This document shows positions 30,233 through 35,321 of a stretch of 35,321 nt of DNA, one piece after another; position 1 is the first letter of the stretch; every line of letters begins with the position of its first letter. Source of the DNA: a virus. The notes below the pieces were generated by a model that saw nothing but the letters and a program-made list of their open reading frames with translations, had not been told where the DNA came from and ran no database searches. A program made the translations under genes and the position numbers. The stretch covers positions 1 through 35,321 of IMG/VR virus record IMGVR_UViG_3300033145_000761; one strand, written 5' to 3'.

Positions 30233-30424
30233 TTATTTTTTAATTACATTTCTAAACTCACATCTTGGACAACCAAAATATCTCGTTGACAACCTCCAAA
30301 TTGAATAAAGTATGCCCGGAAAAATAAAACAACACCATAAAAAGATTTCTACTAAAAACGATCCTTGTGTTATTACTTTTCCTCTACCTATATATTTACA
30401 ATTTGGACATTCAATTTTTTTCAT
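30233..30424 (-). CDS. Small membrane zinc-ribbon protein (LITAF-like layout)
   Basis: In this 63-residue protein two C-x2-C knuckles, Cys6/Cys9 (ECPNCK) and Cys52/Cys55 (GCPRCE), flank one hydrophobic segment at about 24-44 (LVEIFLWCCFIFPGILYSIW). That is the layout of LITAF-type zinc ribbons, in which the hydrophobic stretch dips into a membrane. A perfect Shine-Dalgarno, AAGGAGGTGAT, lies at 30431-30441, and the ATG overlaps the upstream stop (ATGA), so expression is expected to be strong. Function unknown; membrane-located interference is a guess. Confidence 0.78.
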   Translation of the reverse strand: MKKIECPNCKYIGRGKVITQGSFLVEIFLWCCFIFPGILYSIWRLSTRYFGCPRCEFRNVIKK

Positions 30425-30879
30425 TTGTTAATCACCTCCTTAAAGATTTCTAAATACTCCGCGCCCATTTGCGTTATTGTATATGGCGTAATTTTCATTT
30501 TATCATCTAATCCAACACTGACATTTTTAGCAATTAATTCTGCCGTTCCACCCTCTCTATTCACTCCAACAACACGGCAACCACAAGCCATTGCTTCTGC
30601 AACAACATTCGGACACGCTTCTGCGAATGACGGATAAAGTAAAACATCACAAGATTTGTATAATTGAGCCATTCTTTCTGGTGTATGAAATATCCCCACA
30701 TATTCAACAATTCCATCTGTCGGTAGATCCCAATTATATTCAGGATGTTCTAAATAAATTTTTGGAACATTCCCGGCCACAATTAAATGAATATCATTAT
30801 CCATCCGCCAATCCATATCAAAAATATATAGTGTCTCATCAAATCTTTTATTCGGATTGTCGTTATAATTCACAGACAA
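30421..30879 (-). pseudogene. GT4 glycosyltransferase, C-terminal half (after in-frame TAA)
   Basis: These 152 codons continue in the same frame immediately after the TAA at 30880-30882. The first codon is TTG, which makes independent initiation unlikely. It carries the donor-binding half of a GT4 enzyme: MDWRMDNDIHLIVAGNVPK, GIFHTPERMAQLYKSCDVLLYPS, and EACPNVVAEAMACGCRVVG with E-x7-E. Without the N-terminal half it should be inactive. The conserved reading frame suggests the stop is recent, suppressed, or a sequencing error. Confidence 0.8.
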
Positions 30880-31314
30880 TTATGTTTTGCCATCGCTTTC
30901 CCGATCATCCTCGTTAAAAATTTCTGTATCAACTCCATTTGTTATCACAACGCCATTGCCGGCAAAATATCCGGCATAAGCAAACGCCCATTCGCTTTGA
31001 TAAACTACCGTATCAGCTAACTTGCCAAACTCTTTTAATCTCTCGGCCGGGCTTTGTCTTTTGTTTCTCGATCGGCGCGGAATATTATCAACTCTTAAAA
31101 CTAATTTTTTTCCTGCTTTGACTGCTTCGTGAATTTCGTTTTTATCAATCGTGGTAATTCCAAAGACAAAAACTATATCGCAATCCTGCCAAGTGCTGAC
31201 AAATTCAACTTCGTCTTTCAACGACTTTTTTAGATTGCGCAGGAAAGTAAAACCTCCGCCAATTGCTGTTTGTGAAATGTTAGGGATGTATATTTTTAAT
31301 TCTTTTTTGTTCAT
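30880..31314 (-). pseudogene. GT4 glycosyltransferase, N-terminal half (ends at in-frame TAA)
   Basis: These 144 residues start at the ATG overlapping the upstream stop (ATGA). They contain the acceptor-side Rossmann half: IYIPNISQTAIGGGFTFLRN, the phage/cell GT4 opening with GGG loop, DIVFVFGITT, VLRVDNIPRR, DTVVYQSEWAFAYAG and NGVDTEIFN, after which a GT4 linker is expected. The frame reads D-G-K-T then TAA then L-S-V-N-Y, and continues in-frame to 30421. The intact enzyme would have 297 residues. Confidence 0.82.
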
Positions 31315-31478
31315 TTGTTTGGGGAGGTTAAATCTATTTCTTTTAATGCTTTTGAAGCAATTTCAACCATATCCTCAATAGTGTTCCTCGCAAACTCTTC
31401 TGGGTCACGAGAAAATCTACCAGTTGGTTTAGTAAGTTTTTTTAGTGCCTCTATTGCTATTTCTAATTTTTTATCCAT
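31311..31478 (-). CDS. Small hypothetical protein, 55 residues
   Basis: It begins MDKKLEIAIEALKKLTKPTG and ends DLTSPNK. A good Shine-Dalgarno, GAGAGGAGTG, precedes the ATG, and the TGA overlaps the next gene's ATG (ATGA), both supporting expression. Two amphipathic helices are predicted (2-15 and about 31-48). No motif or membrane segment; function unknown. It occupies the gap between the Cys-rich protein and the broken GT4 gene, with 40 bases of untranslated sequence upstream. Confidence 0.7.
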   Translation of the reverse strand: MDKKLEIAIEALKKLTKPTGRFSRDPEEFARNTIEDMVEIASKALKEIDLTSPNK

Positions 31479-31518
31479 ATTCACTCCTCTCTGCTCAATT
31501 AAGAGCGGGTTAGTTTAA

Positions 31519-31719
31519 TTATCTTTTTCTTGATTCAAACTCGCCACAGAAATCATTATCGTAATCTTCATAAACTTCTGGGCGAACTTTATTATATTTA
31601 ATTTTTGGAAAAATACTTTTAATAATCAGTTTGGGCGGATATCTATAACAATTACCCCAAACACTATCTCTACAGCGATAGTATTTACAATTCCCGCAAA
31701 CTTGTTTTTGTAATTTCAT
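31519..31719 (-). CDS. Small Cys-rich protein (CxxCxYx type)
   Basis: In this 66-residue protein four Cys in the pattern QVCGNCKYYRC...GNCYRYPP...DFCGEF recall the small 'CxxCKYF...GxCxRYPP...DxCGEF' family widespread in phages and bacteria, thought to bind Zn or Fe-S, with no defined activity. A strong ribosome site, AAGGAGTAAGT, precedes the ATG. A basic, beta-rich middle (PKLIIKSIFPKIKYNKVRP) separates the Cys clusters. It lies between the deacetylase and the 55-codon ORF. Confidence 0.77.
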   Translation of the reverse strand: MKLQKQVCGNCKYYRCRDSVWGNCYRYPPKLIIKSIFPKIKYNKVRPEVYEDYDNDFCGEFESRKR

Positions 31720-31737
31720 ACTTACTCCTTCCTCGGC

Positions 31738-32364
31738 TTATGAGCCGTTAAAATCCTTAATCCAAGCAAACAATTTTTCTAACTTTTCCCAATCGCCATA
31801 TTTTTCTATTTCCCAAGCATGTCCCCAAAAATGAATATTACGCGCATCACTTCCTGCCTTGAAATTGTCGCATAAAAATTCAATCCAATCGCGCACGTAT
31901 TGCGGCCATTCCTTGCCATTGTATTCTGCGCGGTTGTAGCAATGAAATGAAGTCGGGAACGCAAGATTGTCTATTGAATTTTCAACCTTAACCCTTGTTG
32001 TCCGGGCGAATTTATAGCCGGCTTCTTTAACAAATTCCATTACTCGATCATCATATCGGCCGCGTGGATAACAAAACCAATTTATTTCTTGGCCAGTTAG
32101 CGATTGTAATTCTTTTCTAACATCAATAATTTCTGTTTTTAGCTGATCATCGTGTAATAATTTCAAATCTTGTGGATGATTATAAGTATGCGCGCCGATC
32201 TCAAATCCCATTTTGGCCAATTTGACAACTTGTTGCTTTGCATTATCGGAACATAAATCAATAAAGAATATCGCCGGCAATTCATACTTCAAAAGCATTT
32301 CAGCTAATTTAATATTATGCTCACTATAATCATCCCAACTTGTTTGAATTTTTATTTTGCCCAT
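31738..32364 (-). CDS. Polysaccharide deacetylase (NodB/CE4-like)
   Basis: This 208-residue protein removes acetyl groups from N-acetylated sugars by family expectation. Motifs are SWDDYSEHN (Asp11-Asp12, catalytic base and metal ligand), HTYNHP with His59-x3-His63 (metal ligands), CYPRGRYDDRV (98-108) and GHAWE near the C-terminus. It is a minimal CE4 domain without signal peptide, so it would act on a cytoplasmic intermediate or after lysis. The nearby glycosyl- and methyltransferases suggest a shared glycan. The ATG overlaps the coiled-coil gene by 13 bases. Confidence 0.87.
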   Translation of the reverse strand: MGKIKIQTSWDDYSEHNIKLAEMLLKYELPAIFFIDLCSDNAKQQVVKLAKMGFEIGAHTYNHPQDLKLLHDDQLKTEIIDVRKELQSLTGQEINWFCYPRGRYDDRVMEFVKEAGYKFARTTRVKVENSIDNLAFPTSFHCYNRAEYNGKEWPQYVRDWIEFLCDNFKAGSDARNIHFWGHAWEIEKYGDWEKLEKLFAWIKDFNGS

Positions 32365-32720
32365 CGTGATCGTTTAATGTAATCCTCTAAAAATGAGATA
32401 TACTCAATCAAATCTTTTTCTTTTGTGATTAACTGATTGATAGTTGTCATCGTTTCTTTGTATTCCTGTAATTGTTCGTTGACTGTATTGATTTTTTTCA
32501 CCAACATTGCCCGGCGTGCTTTTTCTTTCTCGCCTTTCCAATTCTTTTTTAATTTTAATTCGCTCTCAATTTTTACGATAGTATCTTGAAGCGCCAACGG
32601 ATCAAGTTTTAGTAAATCCTCTTTATTCTCGTGATAGAAAATCAAATCCATTTCAATAAATTTAAGATTTATTTTTCTACTTTCTAACAACTCCTTTGTT
32701 TTCTTTTTAATATTTGACAT
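32352..32720 (-). CDS. Coiled-coil hypothetical protein
   Basis: This 122-residue protein is almost all helix with heptad-like spacing (LLESRKINLKFIEMDLIFY, TIVKIESELKLKKNWKGEKEKARR, NTVNEQLQEYKETMTTINQLI). It is highly charged, has no Cys and no membrane segment. It lies between the 3D-domain protein and the deacetylase, overlapping the latter by 13 bases, and its 13-base upstream gap contains no other gene. Role unknown; a structural or scaffolding partner is a guess. Confidence 0.72.
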   Translation of the reverse strand: MSNIKKKTKELLESRKINLKFIEMDLIFYHENKEDLLKLDPLALQDTIVKIESELKLKKNWKGEKEKARRAMLVKKINTVNEQLQEYKETMTTINQLITKEKDLIEYISFLEDYIKRSRWAK

Positions 32721-32733
32721 AGTTTTTATTTAT

Positions 32734-33261
32734 TTATTTATTTAATAATCTAACTTTTAATTGTTTTCGACCAAATTCTTTTGCACGTTTTTTTGCATCC
32801 GCGCCCTCGCCCATATAAATATCAAGATAATTTCCATCTCTGTATCGCTCAGCCATTCTATCTAAACAAACAAACACATTCACTCCCTCAATCCAAAATT
32901 CTGTTCCAAAAGGATATCCCGGTGGACAAGCAACTATACCCCATCCGTGCCAAGTTTTGTTTTCAAATGAAAACGACTCATTTTGATATGCTTCGCAAAT
33001 ATCAACTCCGCTTGCCGTGCCACAGGGATTGCTGTCGGTTTCTTCAGGCGAACTCGTAAAGGCGGATACTTCAAAAGTTTCAAATACAAGCGGCGCGCTT
33101 TTCGGACAAATACAATCCGCCAAACCTGTGTCGTTTGTAATGCGATCAAAAATACATTCCCATTGGCCTGCTCTAACTCCAAATATCCAAGCGCAATATG
33201 TTAATATAATTAAAACGACTATGAACGATAATACTGTTAAAACAAAAATCTTATTTTTCAT
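32734..33261 (-). CDS. Membrane-anchored 3D-domain protein
   Basis: In this 175-residue protein residues 5-27 form an N-terminal transmembrane anchor. Residues about 60-172 match the 3D (Asp-Asp-Asp) double-psi barrel domain: FEVSAFTSSPEETDSNP with Asp76, GTASG, GIVACPPGYPFGT, VFVCLDRMAERY with Asp134, and YLDIYMGEG with Asp147, followed by FGRKQLKVRLL. 3D domains occur in peptidoglycan lytic-transglycosylase-related and stationary-phase proteins. It may modify or loosen the host wall from outside the membrane. Extra cysteines near 36-52 may form disulphides. Confidence 0.82.
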   Translation of the reverse strand: MKNKIFVLTVLSFIVVLIILTYCAWIFGVRAGQWECIFDRITNDTGLADCICPKSAPLVFETFEVSAFTSSPEETDSNPCGTASGVDICEAYQNESFSFENKTWHGWGIVACPPGYPFGTEFWIEGVNVFVCLDRMAERYRDGNYLDIYMGEGADAKKRAKEFGRKQLKVRLLNK

Positions 33262-33263
33262 AT

Positions 33264-33572
33264 TTATTTTTTCTTTAATTGACTTTTAACTTTATCGAGT
33301 TCTTTATTCACTAATTCTTGTTCCTCTTTGGTTCTTTTTCTAAAAATATTTAACCTATTGTTCTTTAATTCTTGTTCTTTCTTATTGTTTGTGCCACGAG
33401 GTGCCCCCTCTGATGCCCTAATCTGCCCCCTCTGAAACTTATTTTGCCCCCTCTGACTACCAGACGGGGCAGGGTTGCCCCCCCAGCTTGGATTTTTCAA
33501 TAAATAATAAACATAATGATATTGGCCATGTCTTTCTCTTTTAATTATTTTTAGATCAATTAGTTTTTTAAT
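33264..33572 (-). pseudogene. Replication-initiator-like protein, C-terminal part (after in-frame TAA)
   Basis: These 102 codons follow the TAA at 33573-33575 in the same frame: IKKLIDLKIIKRERHGQY continues a winged helix (recognition helix end and wing), then HYVYYLLKNPSWGG, a Gly/Gln-rich linker with RGQ repeats, and a Lys/Glu-rich coiled tail. A downstream ATG at 33500 lies past the wing, so independent expression would yield only the linker and tail. The protein would be intact as 188 residues if the stop were read through. Confidence 0.78.
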
Positions 33573-33830
33573 TTATCTCTTAGCGGTGTCTCGGCTAACT
33601 CCAATCAAATCACCGATAGCCGATAATGATGGCCACGCTTTTTGTGTTTTATTATTTGAAAACCCAGACAAAACATTATAAACAGCAATCCCGTTTGGTT
33701 TTATTTCCCGGCCGTATTCTTTGATTACCCATTTATGTATCCAATACCATTCGCCGTTGCGTAAATCCCTAACTTCAAATGTGGTTTTATCTTTGATTCT
33801 GTTTTTGATTAAATCCTTTATTTTTTCCAT
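33573..33830 (-). pseudogene. Replication-initiator-like HTH protein, N-terminal part (ends at in-frame TAA)
   Basis: These 85 residues start at the ATG at 33830 (MEKIKDLIKNRIKDK); a TTG at 33848 lies in the upstream hairpin. The sequence GEWYWIHKWVIKEYG and KPNGIAVYNVLSGF, then KAWPSLSAIGDLIGVSRDTAKR, is the winged-helix start typical of phage replisome-organiser/RepA_N-like proteins that bind the origin. TAA interrupts it exactly at the end of the recognition helix, where homologues continue into IKKL. No ribosome site; the ATG follows a T-run. Confidence 0.8.
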
Positions 33831-33836
33831 AAAAAC

Positions 33837-33869
33837 AAAAGGAAGCAACTATTAAGATCGCTTCCTTTT
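33837..33869 (-). terminator. Bidirectional hairpin with U-run before the replication gene
   Basis: GGAAGC/GCTTCC (33841-33846 with 33860-33865), extended by A-T pairs on both sides, spans the last codons of the sigma-like gene. On the minus strand it is followed by TTTTGTTTTT and then the ATG at 33830; on the plus strand by six T. It is a third case here of hairpin plus U-run directly before a start codon without Shine-Dalgarno. Confidence 0.65.
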
Positions 33870-34031
33870 TTCCTCTTGAAGAATTTGTCTAACTCTTTCT
33901 TTTGTGATTCCCTCGCGTGTTGCTATTTCCGGCATAGTTAATCCAACTTTATTGTATAGCCGACAAATATCACGATCGCGCCTAATCATTTTTTGTTTAT
34001 TTAATGGATTTGTTCTCGGTGTGAATTTCAT
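33852..34031 (-). CDS. Sigma-70 region-4-like HTH regulator, 59 residues
   Basis: From the ATG at 34031 (MKFTPRTNPLNKQ) the product is 59 residues. A longer ORF from 34067 would have the -35 box inside its coding sequence. Residues 31-51, LTMPEIATREGITKERVRQIL, form an HTH like sigma-factor region 4, including the 'ERVRQI' recognition helix. It is too short for a sigma factor and is more likely a DNA-binding regulator or anti/auxiliary factor. The -10 box ends 6 bases before the ATG, so the mRNA is probably leaderless. Confidence 0.83.
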   Translation of the reverse strand: MKFTPRTNPLNKQKMIRRDRDICRLYNKVGLTMPEIATREGITKERVRQILQEEKRKRS

Positions 34032-34037
34032 ATTTCT

Positions 34038-34083
34038 ATTATAATCTATTTTGCGAAACATAGTCAAGTAAAGTTATCCCCAA
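34038..34083 (-). promoter_or_regulatory. Early promoter P2 with 22-bp shared upstream box
   Basis: -35 TTGACT (34062-34067), 18-base spacer, -10 TATAAT (34038-34043) on the minus strand. The segment 34062-34083 matches 909-930 in 21 of 22 positions (TTGGGGATAAC, then A or T, then TTACTTGACT), indicating co-regulation with P1. The expected start lies at or next to the ATG at 34031. The box begins 4 bases after the preceding gene's stop. Confidence 0.87.
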
Positions 34084-34086
34084 TTT

Positions 34087-34455
34087 CTACCCAGTAATAT
34101 TTTCCATTTTCCCTTTGTATTGATCAGCTAATTTTTCAATATGCCTGCGATAAAAAACTTCAAAATCATCTTCACTCCCGACAATTTCCCAATAGCGATA
34201 AATACACGCACGCAGGTGTTGGCTTGGTGTTTTGCCATCATACTTCGCATCGTCTTTCGGAATATCTGCATCAGAAAATTTATTAGCGCGAAATAATAAA
34301 TAGCCAAAACTCTGAAAAAATCCCATTAAAGTTAATTTTTCATTATCAGTCATTTCTTGAGTGTGAAAACGAAGTGATAAACTTCCGTCTTTGAGATGTC
34401 CAATCCCCTCAAGAATAGCAGGTATTTGGAATGTGTTTGTATTTTTTTTGGCCAT
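34087..34455 (-). CDS. Hypothetical protein of the recombination module
   Basis: This 122-residue protein belongs to no family I can name. FQIPAILEGIGHLKDGSLSLRFHTQEM is a short beta region, LMGFFQSFGYLLFRANKF a helix, and PSQHLRACIYRYWEIVGSEDDFEVFYRRH a second helical part. Similar small proteins are often found beside ERF or RecT genes in phages and are presumed to help recombination or ssDNA handling. The ATG lies 2 bases after the ERF stop, so they share a transcript from promoter P1. Confidence 0.7.
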   Translation of the reverse strand: MAKKNTNTFQIPAILEGIGHLKDGSLSLRFHTQEMTDNEKLTLMGFFQSFGYLLFRANKFSDADIPKDDAKYDGKTPSQHLRACIYRYWEIVGSEDDFEVFYRRHIEKLADQYKGKMENITG

Positions 34456-34457
34456 AA

Positions 34458-35303
34458 CTATTTTTTAAATTGATAATCTTTTTGACACTTTCTGCAAAGA
34501 CCCCAATCAGCAAATTTATCTCTACTATATTTATCCTCCGCCGCTGTGATTTCATTTCCACAATCATGACAAATTAATCCCTTGCCTGCAGCCGGTTGAT
34601 TAATTACTTCCGGCTCATTAATAGGTTCGCCATGTTCACCAACTTTTTGAGGTTGATATTCTTGTTGTGGTTGCACAACTGGTTTTTTCTTACTATCAGC
34701 ACCATCATTATCATCATCGCCTGTCATAATTCCAAACGCATTTTGAAAAGCATATCGCTTTGAGAATGTAGATGCAGCCGCGACTACCTGTGGCGCGGAC
34801 ATCACATTAGTTTGTGTTCCGAGCGGAACTTCTAACTCACTTTCTTCTGAATGTCCTAATCTATGATTAACAACACAAACTGAAGTGACTGTTTTTTGTC
34901 CTTGTTCATCTTTTCCGATTTTTGTTTTTATCCTATAAGAAAATCCATGCTTACTGATTAAATTTTTTACCTGATCAACAACTGACTCAAGCGGTGCAAA
35001 ATAATATGCGACCACTCCTATTTTTGTTGATCCTCCGGCTTTCGTTTTTTTGATAGTCGGACATTCACCTTGAAAATCAGCCATTGCATTGTCAAATGCT
35101 TCTTTCGCTTGTTCAGCGCGCAATTCTTTTCTCATGGCCAACATTCGTTCCATTATATCAACTGGCGTTTTTTCTTTAATAGCCGTTGTGATTAAATTTT
35201 CAATACTCATCGTTTCCGCCGGGACAATTTCATTTTTCTTTTTCCGTCCTTTATTCATATATCCCGGTTTAACAACTTGAACTTTATTTTGTTTTCCCAT
35301 CAT
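34458..35303 (-). CDS. ERF family single-strand annealing protein with zinc ribbon
   Basis: In this 281-residue protein residues about 30-200 match ERF/Sak-type annealing proteins: LRAEQAKEAFDNAMADFQGECP, VAYYFAPLESVVDQVKNLISKHGFSY, SELEVPL, and VVAAASTFSKRYAFQNAFGIMTGDDDND, the family hallmark near the C-terminus of the core. The added tail, 235-281, has a CHDCGNE...LCRKCQK zinc ribbon. It anneals complementary ssDNA during phage recombination and possible circularisation. Start is one of two adjacent ATGs in the duplicated end; the true upstream gene is reached across the circle junction. Confidence 0.9.
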   Translation of the reverse strand: MMGKQNKVQVVKPGYMNKGRKKKNEIVPAETMSIENLITTAIKEKTPVDIMERMLAMRKELRAEQAKEAFDNAMADFQGECPTIKKTKAGGSTKIGVVAYYFAPLESVVDQVKNLISKHGFSYRIKTKIGKDEQGQKTVTSVCVVNHRLGHSEESELEVPLGTQTNVMSAPQVVAAASTFSKRYAFQNAFGIMTGDDDNDGADSKKKPVVQPQQEYQPQKVGEHGEPINEPEVINQPAAGKGLICHDCGNEITAAEDKYSRDKFADWGLCRKCQKDYQFKK

Positions 35304-35321
35304 TTTTATCTTTAACTTTTC
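35259..35321. repeat. Terminal direct repeat, right copy (circular junction)
   Basis: This is the exact 63-base copy of bases 1-63. It holds the start of the ERF gene and the last 20 bases of the preceding coiled-coil gene. Removing one copy gives a 35,258-bp circle with continuous minus-strand coding. Confidence 0.95.

Noticed and set aside
34032-34067. Upstream ATG of the sigma-like HTH protein
   Set aside because: The -35 and -10 boxes would then lie in the coding sequence; the ATG at 34031 follows the -10 at a distance expected of a leaderless start.
1-35321. tRNA genes and CRISPR arrays
   Set aside because: No cloverleaf with a GTTCRA-type T-loop and no regularly spaced direct repeats were recognised on either strand.
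1-35321. Recoding of a stop codon throughout the genome
   Set aside because: TAA, TAG and TGA all end genes at sensible positions, often in ATGA or TAATG overlaps; only two isolated internal TAA codons occur.

Overview
The window is a complete or nearly complete genome of a tailed phage. Its first and last 63 bases are identical (1-63 and 35259-35321), so the contig closes into a circle of 35,258 unique bases. Every credible gene lies on the minus strand, so the map reads from high to low coordinates and continues across the junction. The DNA is AT-rich, packed with ATGA/TAATG overlaps, and has no integrase, repressor, tRNA gene or DNA polymerase that I can see. The head and tail genes (HK97-type capsid, MuF-fused portal, tail tube, programmed-frameshift chaperone, TP901-type tape measure, Dit-like protein, Gp37-like tail-tip protein) indicate a siphovirus with a short tail, about 70 nm if the usual 1.5 angstrom per tape-measure residue holds. 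The host cannot be named from the sequence. The Dit/Gp37-like tail tip and the 2-TM holin plus amidase resemble phages of monoderm hosts, but this is inference.

Layout in transcription order. (1) Early modules. A near-perfect sigma70-type promoter at 886-914 drives a RadC-like JAMM protein, a coiled-coil protein and, across the circle junction, an ERF-family annealing protein and a hypothetical protein. A second promoter at 34038-34067 shares a 22-bp upstream repeat with the first and drives a sigma-region-4-like HTH protein, probably from a leaderless transcript. (2) 33830-27400: a replication-initiator-like HTH gene broken by an in-frame TAA, a membrane-anchored 3D-domain protein, a polysaccharide deacetylase, a GT4 glycosyltransferase also broken by an in-frame TAA, small Cys-rich proteins, methyltransferases, another glycosyltransferase and a PD-(D/E)XK nuclease. 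(3) 27282-24677: DNA methyltransferase, small terminase, large terminase. (4) 24680-16687: an 8-kb block of nine overlapping glycosyltransferase and methyltransferase genes inserted between terminase and portal. (5) 16431-10279: portal-MuF, protease, capsid and connector genes. (6) 10241-2299: the tail, including one more GT-A-type glycosyltransferase immediately before the tail-tip/propeller protein. (7) 2267-1006: small proteins, amidase and holin, closed by a branched terminator at 944-1000.

The most unusual content is the glycan module: about ten glycosyltransferase domains, four SAM-methyltransferase domains outside the DNA-methylation type, a deacetylase and a kinase-like domain, with the main block in the virion-assembly operon. 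This suggests that the phage builds or decorates a methylated glycan on its own particle or on the host surface. A second layer of interest is RNA-level: hairpin-plus-U-run elements abutting start codons without a Shine-Dalgarno sequence (two of them sharing a 13-nt motif), a 129-nt structured inverted-repeat element at 30103-30231, a -1 frameshift site, and two in-frame ochre codons in otherwise intact genes. Several short genes (47, 37, 50, 54, 55 and 48 codons) were found by reading the gaps.
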